Origin: Mycobacterium sp. 1274761.0
GTDB lineage: Bacteria > Actinomycetota > Actinomycetes > Mycobacteriales > Mycobacteriaceae
Direction: 5' to 3'
Assembly: GCF_001668615.1 (NCBI RefSeq)
Contig: NZ_LZMC01000076.1
Span: 23,657-87,656, forward strand
DNA length: 64,000 bases
Shown here: positions 9,789-20,071 of the stretch, in pieces
Position numbering within the stretch: the first letter of the stretch is position 1
Layout: the number at the start of each line of letters is the position of its first letter
Made by a program: the position numbers and the translations under genes
The notes under the pieces: generated by a model
Databases searched by the model: none
Seen by the model: the letters and a program-made list of their open reading frames with translations, nothing else
Told to the model about the DNA's origin: nothing

Positions 9789-11534
9789 ATGCAGCCTGAC
9801 TATGACGTTTTGATCATTGGTTCGGGGTTCGGGGGAAGTGTTTCGGCGTTGCGCCTGACGGAGAAGGGTTACCGCGTCGGCGTGCTGGAGGCCGGTCGTC
9901 GATTCGCTGACCACGAGTTCGCGAAGACGTCGTGGAACCTCCGCAAGTTCTTGTGGATGCCGAAGCTCGGCATGTACGGCATTCAGCGGATCCACCTGCT
10001 GCGCAACGTGATGATCCTGGCTGGGGCCGGCGTCGGGGGAGGATCGCTGAACTACGCCAACACGCTGTATGTGCCGCCGGAGCCGTTCTTCGACGATCCG
10101 CAGTGGAAGAACATCACCGACTGGCGAGCCGAGCTGATGCCGCACTACGAGCAGGCCAAGCGGATGCTCGGCGTGGTGCAGAACCCGACCTTCACCGACG
10201 CCGACAAGGTGATGAAAGAGGTCGCCGACGAGATGGGCGTCGGCGACACGTTCGTGGCGACCCCGGTCGGTGTGTTCTTCGGACCCGACGGCAAAAAGAC
10301 GCCGGGCAAGACGGTGCCCGACCCGTATTTCGGTGGCGTCGGCCCGGACCGCACCGGCTGCATTGAATGCGGCTCATGCATGACGGGCTGCCGCTACGGC
10401 GCCAAGAACACTCTGGTCAAAAATTACCTTGGTCTCGCGGAACGTGCTGGGGCACAAGTACACCCGATGACGACGGTGACGGGGTTCAAGCAACGGCACG
10501 ACGGGCTTTGGGAAGTCAAAACTGCACACACCGGGCGGCTGCTGCGCAGAGGCCGGCGCACCTTCACCGCCACGCACCTCGTCCTCGCGGCGGGCACGTT
10601 CGGCACGCAGAAGCTGCTGTTCAAGATGCGCGACCGAGGCAACCTGCCGAAGATGTCGGACAGGTTGGGCGTGCTCACCCGCACCAACTCCGAGTCGATC
10701 GTCGGCGCGGGACGCCTGTCGGTGGGTGACGACCTCGACCTGACCCACGGCGTGGCGATCACGTCGTCGATCCACCCCACGGCCGACACCCACGTCGAGC
10801 CCGTGCGCTACGGCAAGGGCTCCAACGCCATGGGGCTGCTGCAGACGCTGATGACCGACGGCGAGGGGCCCGAAGGCACCGACATCCCGCGCTGGCGACA
10901 ACTGATCGATCAGGCACGGGAGGACCCGAAGAAAACGCTGCGCCTGCTCAACCCGTCGCGGTGGAGCGAGCGCACGATGATCGCGCTGGTTATGCAGCAC
11001 CTGGACAACTCGATCACGACCTACACCAAACGCACCCGGCTCGGCTTCCGCCGGATGGTCAGCAAGCAGGGCCACGGCGAACCCAACCCGACTTGGATCC
11101 CGGTGGGCAACCGCGTCACCCGACGGATCGCCGAAAAGATCGACGGCGTCGCGGGCGGCACCTGGGGCGAGCTGTTCAACATCCCGCTCACAGCGCACTT
11201 CCTCGGCGGCGCAGCCATCGGCGACAGCCCGGAGAACGGCGTGATCGACCCTTACCACCGCGTGTACGACTATCCGACGTTGTACGTGGTGGACGGCGCG
11301 TCGGTGTCGGCCAACCTCGGCGTGAATCCGTCGCTGACCATTACCGCACAGGCTGAGCGTGCCGCGTCGCTGTGGCCGAACAAGGGTGAGCAGGATCTGC
11401 GACCGAAGCAGGGCGAGCCCTACCGGCGGCTCGATCCCATCGAGCCCGCCCACCCCGTGGTGCCCGCCGATGCCTTCGGCGCGCTTCGTCGTATCCCGTT
11501 CGCGCCGGACCAGGCGGTGAGCTCGGCCGGTTAA
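9789..11534 (+). CDS. choD: ChoD-type GMC oxidoreductase with a ferredoxin-like Cys motif, 581 aa
   Basis: This flavoprotein of the GMC family is annotated in mycobacteria as cholesterol oxidase ChoD, although the true substrate is debated. The FAD-binding motif [20 protein letters not shown] begins at about residue 9, and the C-terminal GMC motif near [18 protein letters not shown] carries the active-site Asn. An insert has Cys 191, 194, 197 and 201 ([11 protein letters not shown]), the spacing of a [4Fe-4S] ferredoxin site, which is not part of classical cholesterol oxidases. CATACT at 9777-9782 lies six bases before ATG 9789, so the mRNA is probably leaderless. It follows guaB3 as in M. 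tuberculosis. Confidence 0.9.
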   Translation: MQPDYDVLIIGSGFGGSVSALRLTEKGYRVGVLEAGRRFADHEFAKTSWNLRKFLWMPKLGMYGIQRIHLLRNVMILAGAGVGGGSLNYANTLYVPPEPFFDDPQWKNITDWRAELMPHYEQAKRMLGVVQNPTFTDADKVMKEVADEMGVGDTFVATPVGVFFGPDGKKTPGKTVPDPYFGGVGPDRTGCIECGSCMTGCRYGAKNTLVKNYLGLAERAGAQVHPMTTVTGFKQRHDGLWEVKTAHTGRLLRRGRRTFTATHLVLAAGTFGTQKLLFKMRDRGNLPKMSDRLGVLTRTNSESIVGAGRLSVGDDLDLTHGVAITSSIHPTADTHVEPVRYGKGSNAMGLLQTLMTDGEGPEGTDIPRWRQLIDQAREDPKKTLRLLNPSRWSERTMIALVMQHLDNSITTYTKRTRLGFRRMVSKQGHGEPNPTWIPVGNRVTRRIAEKIDGVAGGTWGELFNIPLTAHFLGGAAIGDSPENGVIDPYHRVYDYPTLYVVDGASVSANLGVNPSLTITAQAERAASLWPNKGEQDLRPKQGEPYRRLDPIEPAHPVVPADAFGALRRIPFAPDQAVSSAG

Positions 11535-11605
11535 ACCCGCCGAATCGGGGTACTGACAGTGCACGCCGGGCCGGGAGGGCACCGGCGCGGAGAGGTGTTG
11601 GCCCC

Positions 11606-12265
11606 ATGCGGACCGCGTATTACCAGCAGATATCCACGCTGTGTGAGCAGCTGGGTGAGATGTGCGGCCTGGCCGCCGACGCGATGGAGCATGCGACGTC
11701 GGCGTTGTTGAACGCCGATCTGACCCTCGCTGAGCAAGTGATCGGTGACCACGCCCACCTCGTGGTGTCGAGCCAGCGCGCAGAGGCCACCGCGCTGCGA
11801 CTGCTCGCGTTGCAGGCTCCGGTGGCCGGGGATCTGCGCAGAATCGTTTCGGCGATCCACATCAGCGCCGACGTCGAACGCATGGGCGCCCTGGCCGTCC
11901 ACGTCGCGAGCATCTCGAGGTTGCGGCACCCGGACTGCGCGTTGCCCGATGAGGTGCGGTCGAGCTTCGCCGAGATGGGAGCCAAGTCGGTGCAGCTGGC
12001 ACGCACGGCGCAGGAGGTGTTGCTCACCAGTGACTCGGGCAAGGCCGCCCGGCTGCGGGAAGAGGACGACGCCGTTGACGCCGAGCACCAGCACCTGTTC
12101 ACCTTGCTGATCGACCACAAATGGCAGGGCGGCGTGTGTTCGGCGGTCGATGTGGCGCTGCTCGGCCGCTACTACGAACGGTTCGCCGACCATGCCGTCG
12201 AGATCGGCAAGCGCGTGGTGTTCGAGGAGACCGGCGGTCTGCCGACACACAAACAGCTCGCCTAG
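11606..12265 (+). CDS. PhoU/PhoY phosphate-signalling regulator, 219 aa
   Basis: PhoU proteins link the Pst phosphate transporter to the sensor kinase and repress the phosphate-starvation response. The protein is all-helical with the duplicated three-helix PhoU fold. The metal-binding stretches [13 protein letters not shown] and [16 protein letters not shown] lie at about residues 42 and 150, and [18 protein letters not shown] near the end is the family signature. The length matches PhoY1/PhoY2 of M. tuberculosis, but neither is located next to choD there, so this may be an extra paralogue. No pst genes are near. It converges on the transporter with a four-base overlap. Confidence 0.9.
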   Translation: MRTAYYQQISTLCEQLGEMCGLAADAMEHATSALLNADLTLAEQVIGDHAHLVVSSQRAEATALRLLALQAPVAGDLRRIVSAIHISADVERMGALAVHVASISRLRHPDCALPDEVRSSFAEMGAKSVQLARTAQEVLLTSDSGKAARLREEDDAVDAEHQHLFTLLIDHKWQGGVCSAVDVALLGRYYERFADHAVEIGKRVVFEETGGLPTHKQLA

Positions 12266-13179
12266 TTCGGCGTCTGCCCGCCGGGAGACCCCTGTCGTTG
12301 AGCCATCTGTTTTTCGAGTTGCTCTTCGAACGCGCCTTCGTCGCGACCGAGCGCGATGGTCGCCGCGGCCATTGCCACCACCGCGACGGCGATCACCGCG
12401 ATCTTGACCGGGTCGGTGACGGCGAGCGCCTCGCCAAGCACGACGACGCCCAGCGACACCGCGATCAACGGTTCTAGCACCAGCATGGTCGGCACCGATG
12501 TCTGCAGCGCACCCGCGTGAAAAGCCGACTGCTGCAACAGCGTTGCCGCGACGCCGAGGATGACGACGAGATACGGCGCGGGCACCATGAGCGTGCCCAA
12601 CGGGCCTTCCTCGTCCAGGCGTTGCACGGTGACCTTGGTGAGCACGGAGACCACACCGAACAGCACGCCGACCGCGGTGGCGATGAGCAGCGCCCGATTG
12701 CGGCCCTCCGTGCGCGCACCACCGATGACAGACCCCAGCACCACGGTCACGCACAGCATCCCCGCCAAAATCCACACCGCGGGCAGTGGCCGGTAGTTCC
12801 CAGGGTGGACGCGCGCCATCGACACGAATGTCGCCAATCCGACCGTCAGTACCAGCGCCCACACCCAGTCGTGGGTGGTGACCCGGCGGTGGGCCAGCCG
12901 AGCGCTCATCGGCAGCGCGAACAACAACGCCGATACCAGCAGCGGCTGGACCAGGATCAGTGAACCCCAGGTCAGCGCGAGCGCCTGCAGGCCGTAGCCG
13001 GACCCCGCCACCGCGGTGCCGGCCCACCACAGCCGGTTGCGCAACAGCTTCTTGAACATCGTCGTGCTGACGCCCTCGTCCTGAGGGATCTCCAGCGTTG
13101 CGCGCTGCCGGATCACAATTCCGAGGGCCGAGGTCACTGCGGCGGCAAGCGCCAGCGCCACGACCACCCACTCCGGCAT
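12262..13179 (-). CDS. Drug/metabolite-transporter superfamily membrane protein, 305 aa
   Basis: About nine or ten membrane helices are visible, starting [19 protein letters not shown] at the N-terminus and ending near [20 protein letters not shown]. The C-terminus is charged and cytoplasmic ([12 protein letters not shown]). The internally repeated ten-helix layout and the loop RQRATLEIP are typical of DMT/EamA- or NIPA-like proteins of actinobacteria. The substrate is unknown. ATG 13179 follows a purine-rich stretch. The gene is divergent from guaA and convergent with phoU, so it is a single-gene unit. Confidence 0.75.
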   Translation of the reverse strand: MPEWVVVALALAAAVTSALGIVIRQRATLEIPQDEGVSTTMFKKLLRNRLWWAGTAVAGSGYGLQALALTWGSLILVQPLLVSALLFALPMSARLAHRRVTTHDWVWALVLTVGLATFVSMARVHPGNYRPLPAVWILAGMLCVTVVLGSVIGGARTEGRNRALLIATAVGVLFGVVSVLTKVTVQRLDEEGPLGTLMVPAPYLVVILGVAATLLQQSAFHAGALQTSVPTMLVLEPLIAVSLGVVVLGEALAVTDPVKIAVIAVAVVAMAAATIALGRDEGAFEEQLEKQMAQRQGSPGGQTPN

Positions 13180-13314
13180 GAATCTCCTATCGGCTGACGA
13201 CGCGATTGTTCCCGGATACCCAACCACACGGCGACTGCTCGTCCGTGCCGTGGCAGTGAACAGCGGGGGACGGCGGGTCAGGCTGTGAGACGGGCCCGCC
13301 CGTAGACTGGGCGG

Positions 13315-14874
<1,560 letters not shown>

Positions 14875-15795
14875 TCAGTTCTCCGACGGTGCTTCGGGGT
14901 GCGCTTCTTTGGCGATCAGGTCACCGAGAATCTGACCGACCGCAGACTCGATCGTCGACTCGATCGAGAAGGCCAGCGTCGACGACACCGCCGACACCGC
15001 CTGGGTGCGGAACCGCACCAGCATCGTGAGCAGTTCGGCGATTTCGGTGTCCGGCGGAAGGGCTTCCCCTGGCTTGATCCGGCCGAGCACCTCTTCGATG
15101 CCCGCCTGTACCAGGATGCCGCTGATCTGATCGATGATCGGTGCGATCTGCTCGTGCAGGTCGATGAGCTTGTCGGTGGCGACGCCGTACTGGCGGATGT
15201 CATTGAACGCCTCGATCAGCTTGGGCCGCACCACGACAGCTTCACCGTCTTCGAGCCGAATGACGCCGACTCCGACCATCCGCTCGAAGCCCGCATCGTC
15301 GTCGACCAACCGTTTGGCGTCGGCGATGCTCATTCGCTCGGGCTTTTCGGTCGCCCAGCTGCCTGCGATGGCCGATTCCAGGCCCAGCATGTCACCGACG
15401 TTCTTACCCTGCTCCCACGCCGACAACATCTCGTGCACGTGGGAGATGTTGTATCCGCGGTCGAGCAGCGAGGTGATCAGCCGCAGGCGAGTCAGATGAG
15501 TGTCGTTGAACAGCGCGATGCGCCCCACCCGCAGTGGGGGATGCAACAGCCCCCGGTCGCGGTAGACGCGGATGTTGCGCGTGGTGGTACCGGCCATCCG
15601 CGCCAACTCTTCGATCCGGTATTCGCCGGATGCTTCGATGCCGTGCGGCTGCACAGCCGCGTCGAATAGTTGCGACACGGCGTTCTCGATGACGTCGCGG
15701 GAGCCCCGGCGGATCTGCCGCTCTGCACGTCGCAGACCGGTCAGGATCGTCGAGATGGCCCCCGCGGGCTGTCGAGGCTGCCTTGCCGCGGACAT
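14875..15795 (-). CDS. MerR-family transcriptional regulator, last gene of the monooxygenase operon, 306 aa
   Basis: A winged helix of MerR type lies at about residues 58-125 (YRIEELARMAGTTTRNIRVY and RDRGLLHPPLRVGRIALFND). It is preceded by a 55-residue extension and followed by a long helical C-terminal region that probably senses a ligand. It starts one base after the monooxygenase stop and is clearly co-transcribed with the four catabolic genes. It is therefore the best candidate to bind the tandem palindromes at 20035-20065 and regulate its own operon. MerR proteins often act on promoters with unusual spacer length; that link is an inference. Confidence 0.85.
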   Translation of the reverse strand: MSAARQPRQPAGAISTILTGLRRAERQIRRGSRDVIENAVSQLFDAAVQPHGIEASGEYRIEELARMAGTTTRNIRVYRDRGLLHPPLRVGRIALFNDTHLTRLRLITSLLDRGYNISHVHEMLSAWEQGKNVGDMLGLESAIAGSWATEKPERMSIADAKRLVDDDAGFERMVGVGVIRLEDGEAVVVRPKLIEAFNDIRQYGVATDKLIDLHEQIAPIIDQISGILVQAGIEEVLGRIKPGEALPPDTEIAELLTMLVRFRTQAVSAVSSTLAFSIESTIESAVGQILGDLIAKEAHPEAPSEN

Positions 15796-15796
15796 G

Positions 15797-17284
15797 TCAA
15801 GCCGTCGTACTTTCGCAGCCCCTCGCGGAGGTGTAGTCGCTGAACCGGAAATCCCGCATCTGACGAAGATACTGGGTGGCGAAACCCGGATACATCGAGG
15901 CGTTGAAGCCGTCCTTGGTCAGATACCAGCTGCTGCAGCCCGACATCCAGGTGGTCTTGGTCAGCCGCTTCTGGATCGCTCTGTTGTAGCGCCGCTGCAC
16001 GTCTTCACGGACGTCGAGATAGCGCAGGTTCTCACCCAGGATCCCCGTGATGCCGGCCACCGCATAGTCGATCTGGCCTTCCACGTACACCAGCAACGAG
16101 TTGTGCCCGGGGCCGGAATTCGGCCCCGTCATGAAGAACAGGTTCGGATAGCCGTGGGCGTTGATGCTCTTGTATGCCTGTGCGCCACTGGCCCATTCGC
16201 TGCTCAGCGAGCGCCCGTCGAGGCCGGTCACCGGGTAGGGTGGGCCGGTCAGGTGCACGTCGTAACCCGTCGCGAACACGATGGCGTCCAGATGATGCTC
16301 GATGCCGTCGCTGGTGCGGATCCCAACAGGGCTGATTGTCGCGATCGGCCAGTCGATCAGCTTGCAGTTGTCGCGTTGCAGCGCGGGATAGTAATCGCTG
16401 GAGACCAGCATCCGTTTGCACCCGGGCGTGAAGTCCGGGGTCAATTGTCGGCGCAGCCACGGATCCTTGACCTGACGGCGCAGGTGCGCGCGCCCCAGCC
16501 GGGCGACCAGGCCGGTCAATGGGCTGTCCCACACCAGTGCGGTGGCACTCACCTCATGTCCCCAGTACAGGGCCTCGCGTGCAAACCGTTGTGTGCCGGG
16601 CACTTTCGCGAACAACTCTTTCGCCACACCGGGCATCGCGATATCCATGCGTGGTAGGACCCAGCCGGGCGTGCGCTGGAAGACTTTGACGAAGTCGGCC
16701 TGCTTGACCAGTTCCGGGACGATCTGCACAGCGCTCGCTCCGGTTCCGACGACGGCGACGCGCTTACCGGTGAAGTCAAAGTCATGGTCCCAGCGGGCGC
16801 TGTGAATGACCTTGCCTTCGTAGGTGTCCACGCCGCGAATGTCGGGAAGCTTGTGATCGGGCAGCGGTCCCGAAGCCAGCACCACGGTGCGGGCGCGGAA
16901 CACCTTGCCGCTCGACGTCGAGACAGTCCAGCTGCCCCCGGCCTCGTCGAATCGCAGCCCATTGACCTCCACGCCGAATTGGATGCGACGACGCAGGTCG
17001 TATGCATCGACCAGGTGCTCGATGTGACGGCAGATCTCGGCGGCGGGGGAGTACGCCCGCGACCAGTGCGGGTTCTGCGCGAACGAGAACGAGTACAGCA
17101 CCGACGGAATATCGCACGCCGCACCGGGATAGGTGTTGTCGCGCCAGGTCCCGCCGACGCGGTCCTCGCGTTCGACGATGACGAAGTCATCGACACCGGC
17201 CTGGGCGAGTTTGATCGCGGTGCCGATCCCGGTGAAACCGGTGCCGACGATCAGCACGTCGGTCGACTCAGGCTGCCGGCTCAT
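15797..17284 (-). CDS. Flavin-containing Baeyer-Villiger-type monooxygenase, 495 aa
   Basis: This class B flavoprotein monooxygenase is predicted to insert oxygen next to a ketone. It has an FAD site GTGFTGIGTAIKLAQ near residue 13 and an NADPH site VVGTGASAVQIVPEL. Between them is the Baeyer-Villiger fingerprint YEGKVIHSARWDHDF (Y/F-x-G-x3-H-x3-W-D). ATG 17284 gives the family length; an upstream in-frame extension overlaps the previous gene deeply and is rejected. The remaining 17-base overlap with the metal hydrolase indicates coupling. EthA and MymA (Rv3083) are mycobacterial relatives. Confidence 0.92.
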   Translation of the reverse strand: MSRQPESTDVLIVGTGFTGIGTAIKLAQAGVDDFVIVEREDRVGGTWRDNTYPGAACDIPSVLYSFSFAQNPHWSRAYSPAAEICRHIEHLVDAYDLRRRIQFGVEVNGLRFDEAGGSWTVSTSSGKVFRARTVVLASGPLPDHKLPDIRGVDTYEGKVIHSARWDHDFDFTGKRVAVVGTGASAVQIVPELVKQADFVKVFQRTPGWVLPRMDIAMPGVAKELFAKVPGTQRFAREALYWGHEVSATALVWDSPLTGLVARLGRAHLRRQVKDPWLRRQLTPDFTPGCKRMLVSSDYYPALQRDNCKLIDWPIATISPVGIRTSDGIEHHLDAIVFATGYDVHLTGPPYPVTGLDGRSLSSEWASGAQAYKSINAHGYPNLFFMTGPNSGPGHNSLLVYVEGQIDYAVAGITGILGENLRYLDVREDVQRRYNRAIQKRLTKTTWMSGCSSWYLTKDGFNASMYPGFATQYLRQMRDFRFSDYTSARGCESTTA

Positions 17285-18188
17285 GGGTGACCTCCTTGAC
17301 CCAGGTCGGCACCGACGGCAGCAGCGGCCGCGGGTAGCGGTCGGAAAGCCACACCATCGAATTGGCGAGCAGATGGTACGGATGACGCGGGTTGGTGACG
17401 ACGCCGGCATAGCGGCTGAGGAACCGGTACGTCGGAACGCGCTTGGTGTGTTGTCCGCGGTCGCCGAGCTCTTTGAACCGTTTGACGGCGCGGTACAGGC
17501 GCTCGGGCTCCATCCCCATCGCGGTGATCTCGTTTCGGATCCGGTTTATCAGGGGAGCACCTGTGATCAGGCCGATGATCAGGCCCGGCGTCGCATTGTG
17601 GCCGATGAAGTCGATCAGCATGCGTCGGACCTTGGCGTGCCCGATCATGTCGAGAACCTCGAAATCGACCACGAGGTGCCGTGATTCGTCGTTGTTGATC
17701 TTTTCGAAGACCTGGTGGCAAACCGGGTCGTGCACCTCGTCGAGCAGAAACTTCAACAGCGCGCCGTCGAGGGCGACTTCCAGCATGGGAATCACCGTGC
17801 CCAGCAACGACAGCGGCATCTCGTCGGCCCACCGATCCAGCCAGTCGATGGACAACCGGATGTTCACGTTTGGTTCGGGCACTTCACCGTCGTCGAGCAT
17901 CCCCCAACGTTTCATCAGCGCCAGTTCCGCGTTGGCGTGGCGCTGTTCCTCGGCGTGGAAATACCGGTAGATCTCGGCGATCGTGGGAGTAGGCGCCTTC
18001 TTCGCCAGCGCGGCGAAACCTCTGGCGCCGATGTTCTCGATCCAGCACAGGTCGGCCATGAATGCTTTCAGCTGCGGCCGTTGCTCGTCCGTGATCAGCT
18101 CCGCACCGGGTGCCTCCCAGTCGATATCGGCCAGTGCCCATTGCCGGTCCTTGATCTTGCTCAGCATGACGTCCATATCGATCGCCAT
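17268..18188 (-). CDS. PF10118-type predicted metal-dependent hydrolase, 306 aa
   Basis: This ferritin-like helical protein belongs to the 'predicted metal-dependent hydrolase' family found beside monooxygenases and steroid or lipid genes. Putative metal ligands are in RYFHAEEQRHANAELALM (about residue 72) and INNDESRHLVVDFEVLD (about residue 165). The two E-x2-H elements resemble a di-iron helical bundle. The reaction is not known. ATG 18188 has a strong AGGAGGG ribosome site. It lies ten bases after the SDR gene and overlaps the monooxygenase. Confidence 0.82.
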   Translation of the reverse strand: MAIDMDVMLSKIKDRQWALADIDWEAPGAELITDEQRPQLKAFMADLCWIENIGARGFAALAKKAPTPTIAEIYRYFHAEEQRHANAELALMKRWGMLDDGEVPEPNVNIRLSIDWLDRWADEMPLSLLGTVIPMLEVALDGALLKFLLDEVHDPVCHQVFEKINNDESRHLVVDFEVLDMIGHAKVRRMLIDFIGHNATPGLIIGLITGAPLINRIRNEITAMGMEPERLYRAVKRFKELGDRGQHTKRVPTYRFLSRYAGVVTNPRHPYHLLANSMVWLSDRYPRPLLPSVPTWVKEVTHEPAA

Positions 18189-18198
18189 CGATGCCCTC

Positions 18199-19029
18199 CT
18201 AGGTGATGATCCGTGTGCTGAGACCGGCGGCGCGGGTATATACCGTCGGGGTGAAACGTTTGATCGCCCAGCCGATTCGGGCATCGGGTTGCGGCATGCA
18301 GTAGAGGCCGCCACGATCAAGGGTGTCCAGGCAGGTGCGGGCCACCCGTTGGGGGGAGAAGCCGGTCCAGCGCATGAGCCGGTCGGCCATCTGCGTCGAC
18401 TTGTCGCTGATCCGGCCGGAGCCGACGATGTTCGTCTTCACGAACGTGGGGCAGAGCGCCGTGACATGCACACCGGTGCCGGACAGTTCGGCCGCCAACG
18501 TCTCCGACAGCGACAGCACGCCGGCCTTGCTCACGTTGTAGGCCGCCATCCCCGGGGCCGCGCCAAACGCCGCGGCCGAGGCCACGTTGATGATGCCGCC
18601 GTATCCGGCGTCGCGCAGTATGGGTGCAAAGACCTGGCAGCCGTGGATCGGGCCCCACAGGTTGACACCGAGCACCCAGTTCCAGTCGTCGATATCGATC
18701 GCACCGATCGGGGCACCGCCGGCACCGACGCCGGCATTGTTGATCACCAACGACGGCGGCGCTGCAAACCAGTTCTGCGCCGCGTCGGCGAGGGCGAAGA
18801 CGTCGTCGAGACGTGTCACATCGCAACGTACTGCCAACGCCTCCCCGCCGGCGCCGGTGATGTCGTCAGCTGTTGCGCGCGCGGCTGTTTCGTCAATATC
18901 GCTGCACACCACCCGGCCACCCCGGCGGGCGAGTTCGACTGCGAAGGCCGCTCCGATGCCGCTACCCGCGCCGGTGATGACGGCGGCGGCGTCGCGACTG
19001 CGTTTGTTTCCTGAGAAGGGAAAAGCCAT
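18199..19029 (-). CDS. Short-chain dehydrogenase/reductase, 276 aa
   Basis: This NAD(P)-dependent SDR enzyme is predicted to oxidise an alcohol to a ketone or the reverse. The cofactor motif TGAGSGIGAAFA is at about residue 18, NNAGVGAGG at about 97, and the catalytic Ser-Tyr-Lys is in the ASAAAF/YNVSK region (about 147-165). In this operon its likely product would be the ketone used by the Baeyer-Villiger enzyme. It starts five bases after the esterase stop and ends ten bases before the next gene. Confidence 0.9.
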   Translation of the reverse strand: MAFPFSGNKRSRDAAAVITGAGSGIGAAFAVELARRGGRVVCSDIDETAARATADDITGAGGEALAVRCDVTRLDDVFALADAAQNWFAAPPSLVINNAGVGAGGAPIGAIDIDDWNWVLGVNLWGPIHGCQVFAPILRDAGYGGIINVASAAAFGAAPGMAAYNVSKAGVLSLSETLAAELSGTGVHVTALCPTFVKTNIVGSGRISDKSTQMADRLMRWTGFSPQRVARTCLDTLDRGGLYCMPQPDARIGWAIKRFTPTVYTRAAGLSTRIIT

Positions 19030-19034
19030 GTGCC

Positions 19035-20018
19035 TTAACCCGCCCGACGATCGGCGACGGTACGGGTCAGCGACTCGGTGATGAATCGAGCCACCGCGTG
19101 CATGGCGGGACGGGCCTCGGGCGAGACGCGGGGCAGCGCGTGGAATACATGCATCTGGTCCGGCCAGATCTGCAGGTGGCAATCACCACCGGCGCCGCGG
19201 ATGTCCGAGGCGAGGGCCCTGGCGTCGGCGACCAGGAATTCGGCACCTCCGGCGTGGATGAGCGTCCGCGGTAGCGTCCTCCCCCCGGCAACGTCGAGCG
19301 TCAGCCGCGGATGAGCGAGATCGCTTTGGCCGCAATACAACTTGACGAGCCGTTCGGCGTCGCGAACCCGGATCACCGGGTCGGGCCGCAGTTCCTCCCG
19401 AACGCGCGCAAGCCCGAAGGTCATGTCGAACAGCGGTGATAGCAGCACAAGGCTCGCCGGATGCGCGACATCGTCATCCAGTGTGAGGTCGACAGCCAGA
19501 TGGCCGCCGGCGGAGTCGCCGGCGATGACCATCCGATCGGGGGCAAGGCCGTGTACCGAGGTCAACCAATCCCAGCCGGTCCGCACGTCGTCTGCGGCAG
19601 TGGGGAATCGGTGGCGTGGTGCAAGCCGGTAAGCCACCACGAACACCGGCAGGCCCGTCAACCGCGACAGCCATGAGGTCAACCGGCGGTGGGTGCGGGG
19701 TGAACACAGGGCATAGCCGCTGCCGTGGATGTAGTAGATGGCCGACGAAGTGGAGTTGACGCCGTTCGCGCGCACCCATTCGCCGACGAGCCTCCGGCCG
19801 TCGGCCAGTACGGTGTCGACGCTTTCCACACGAGTGCCGCCGCCCAGTGCTGGGCCGGCGACGTCCATGAGGGCGGCGAGGATTCGGCGCGACAGCCACA
19901 GTCCCCAGGCCCGATCAAACGGCAGCAAACCGGTGAGGGGCCGAATCGTTCTGGTGCTGAGCGCCGCGGCGGCACGGGATCGGACAGAGCCGTGCATCAC
20001 ACGGTCGCTTTCGGCCAT
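19035..20018 (-). CDS. Alpha/beta hydrolase of the hormone-sensitive-lipase (Lip) family, 327 aa
   Basis: This esterase has the oxyanion motif YYIHGSGYALCSP at about residue 94, where the usual HGGG reads HGSG. The nucleophile is in GDSAGGHLAVD (Ser about 165), and the acid and His are near AEFLVAD and DQMHVFHAL. It resembles LipR, which in M. tuberculosis is also next to a flavin monooxygenase and an SDR (mymA operon). ATG 20018 (MAESDRV) was taken; ATG-like starts upstream would run into the operator. As the first gene of the operon it would cleave the ester formed by the monooxygenase. Confidence 0.88.
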   Translation of the reverse strand: MAESDRVMHGSVRSRAAAALSTRTIRPLTGLLPFDRAWGLWLSRRILAALMDVAGPALGGGTRVESVDTVLADGRRLVGEWVRANGVNSTSSAIYYIHGSGYALCSPRTHRRLTSWLSRLTGLPVFVVAYRLAPRHRFPTAADDVRTGWDWLTSVHGLAPDRMVIAGDSAGGHLAVDLTLDDDVAHPASLVLLSPLFDMTFGLARVREELRPDPVIRVRDAERLVKLYCGQSDLAHPRLTLDVAGGRTLPRTLIHAGGAEFLVADARALASDIRGAGGDCHLQIWPDQMHVFHALPRVSPEARPAMHAVARFITESLTRTVADRRAG

Positions 20019-20034
20019 GCCTGAGTACAACAGT

Positions 20035-20065
20035 CAATGTCGACATTTGTCAATGTCAACATTTG
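20035..20065. promoter_or_regulatory. Tandem 16-bp-spaced operator for the monooxygenase operon
   Basis: CAATGTCGACATTTG (20035-20049) and CAATGTCAACATTTG (20051-20065) are direct repeats differing by one base, with a 16-base period. Each contains a palindrome: AATGTCGACATT is perfect, and AATGTCAACATT has one mismatched pair. They begin 17 bases before the esterase start. On the reverse strand they overlap TTGACA elements usable as -35 sequences, so binding should control operon transcription. Confidence 0.7.
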
Positions 20066-20071
20066 AAATTG

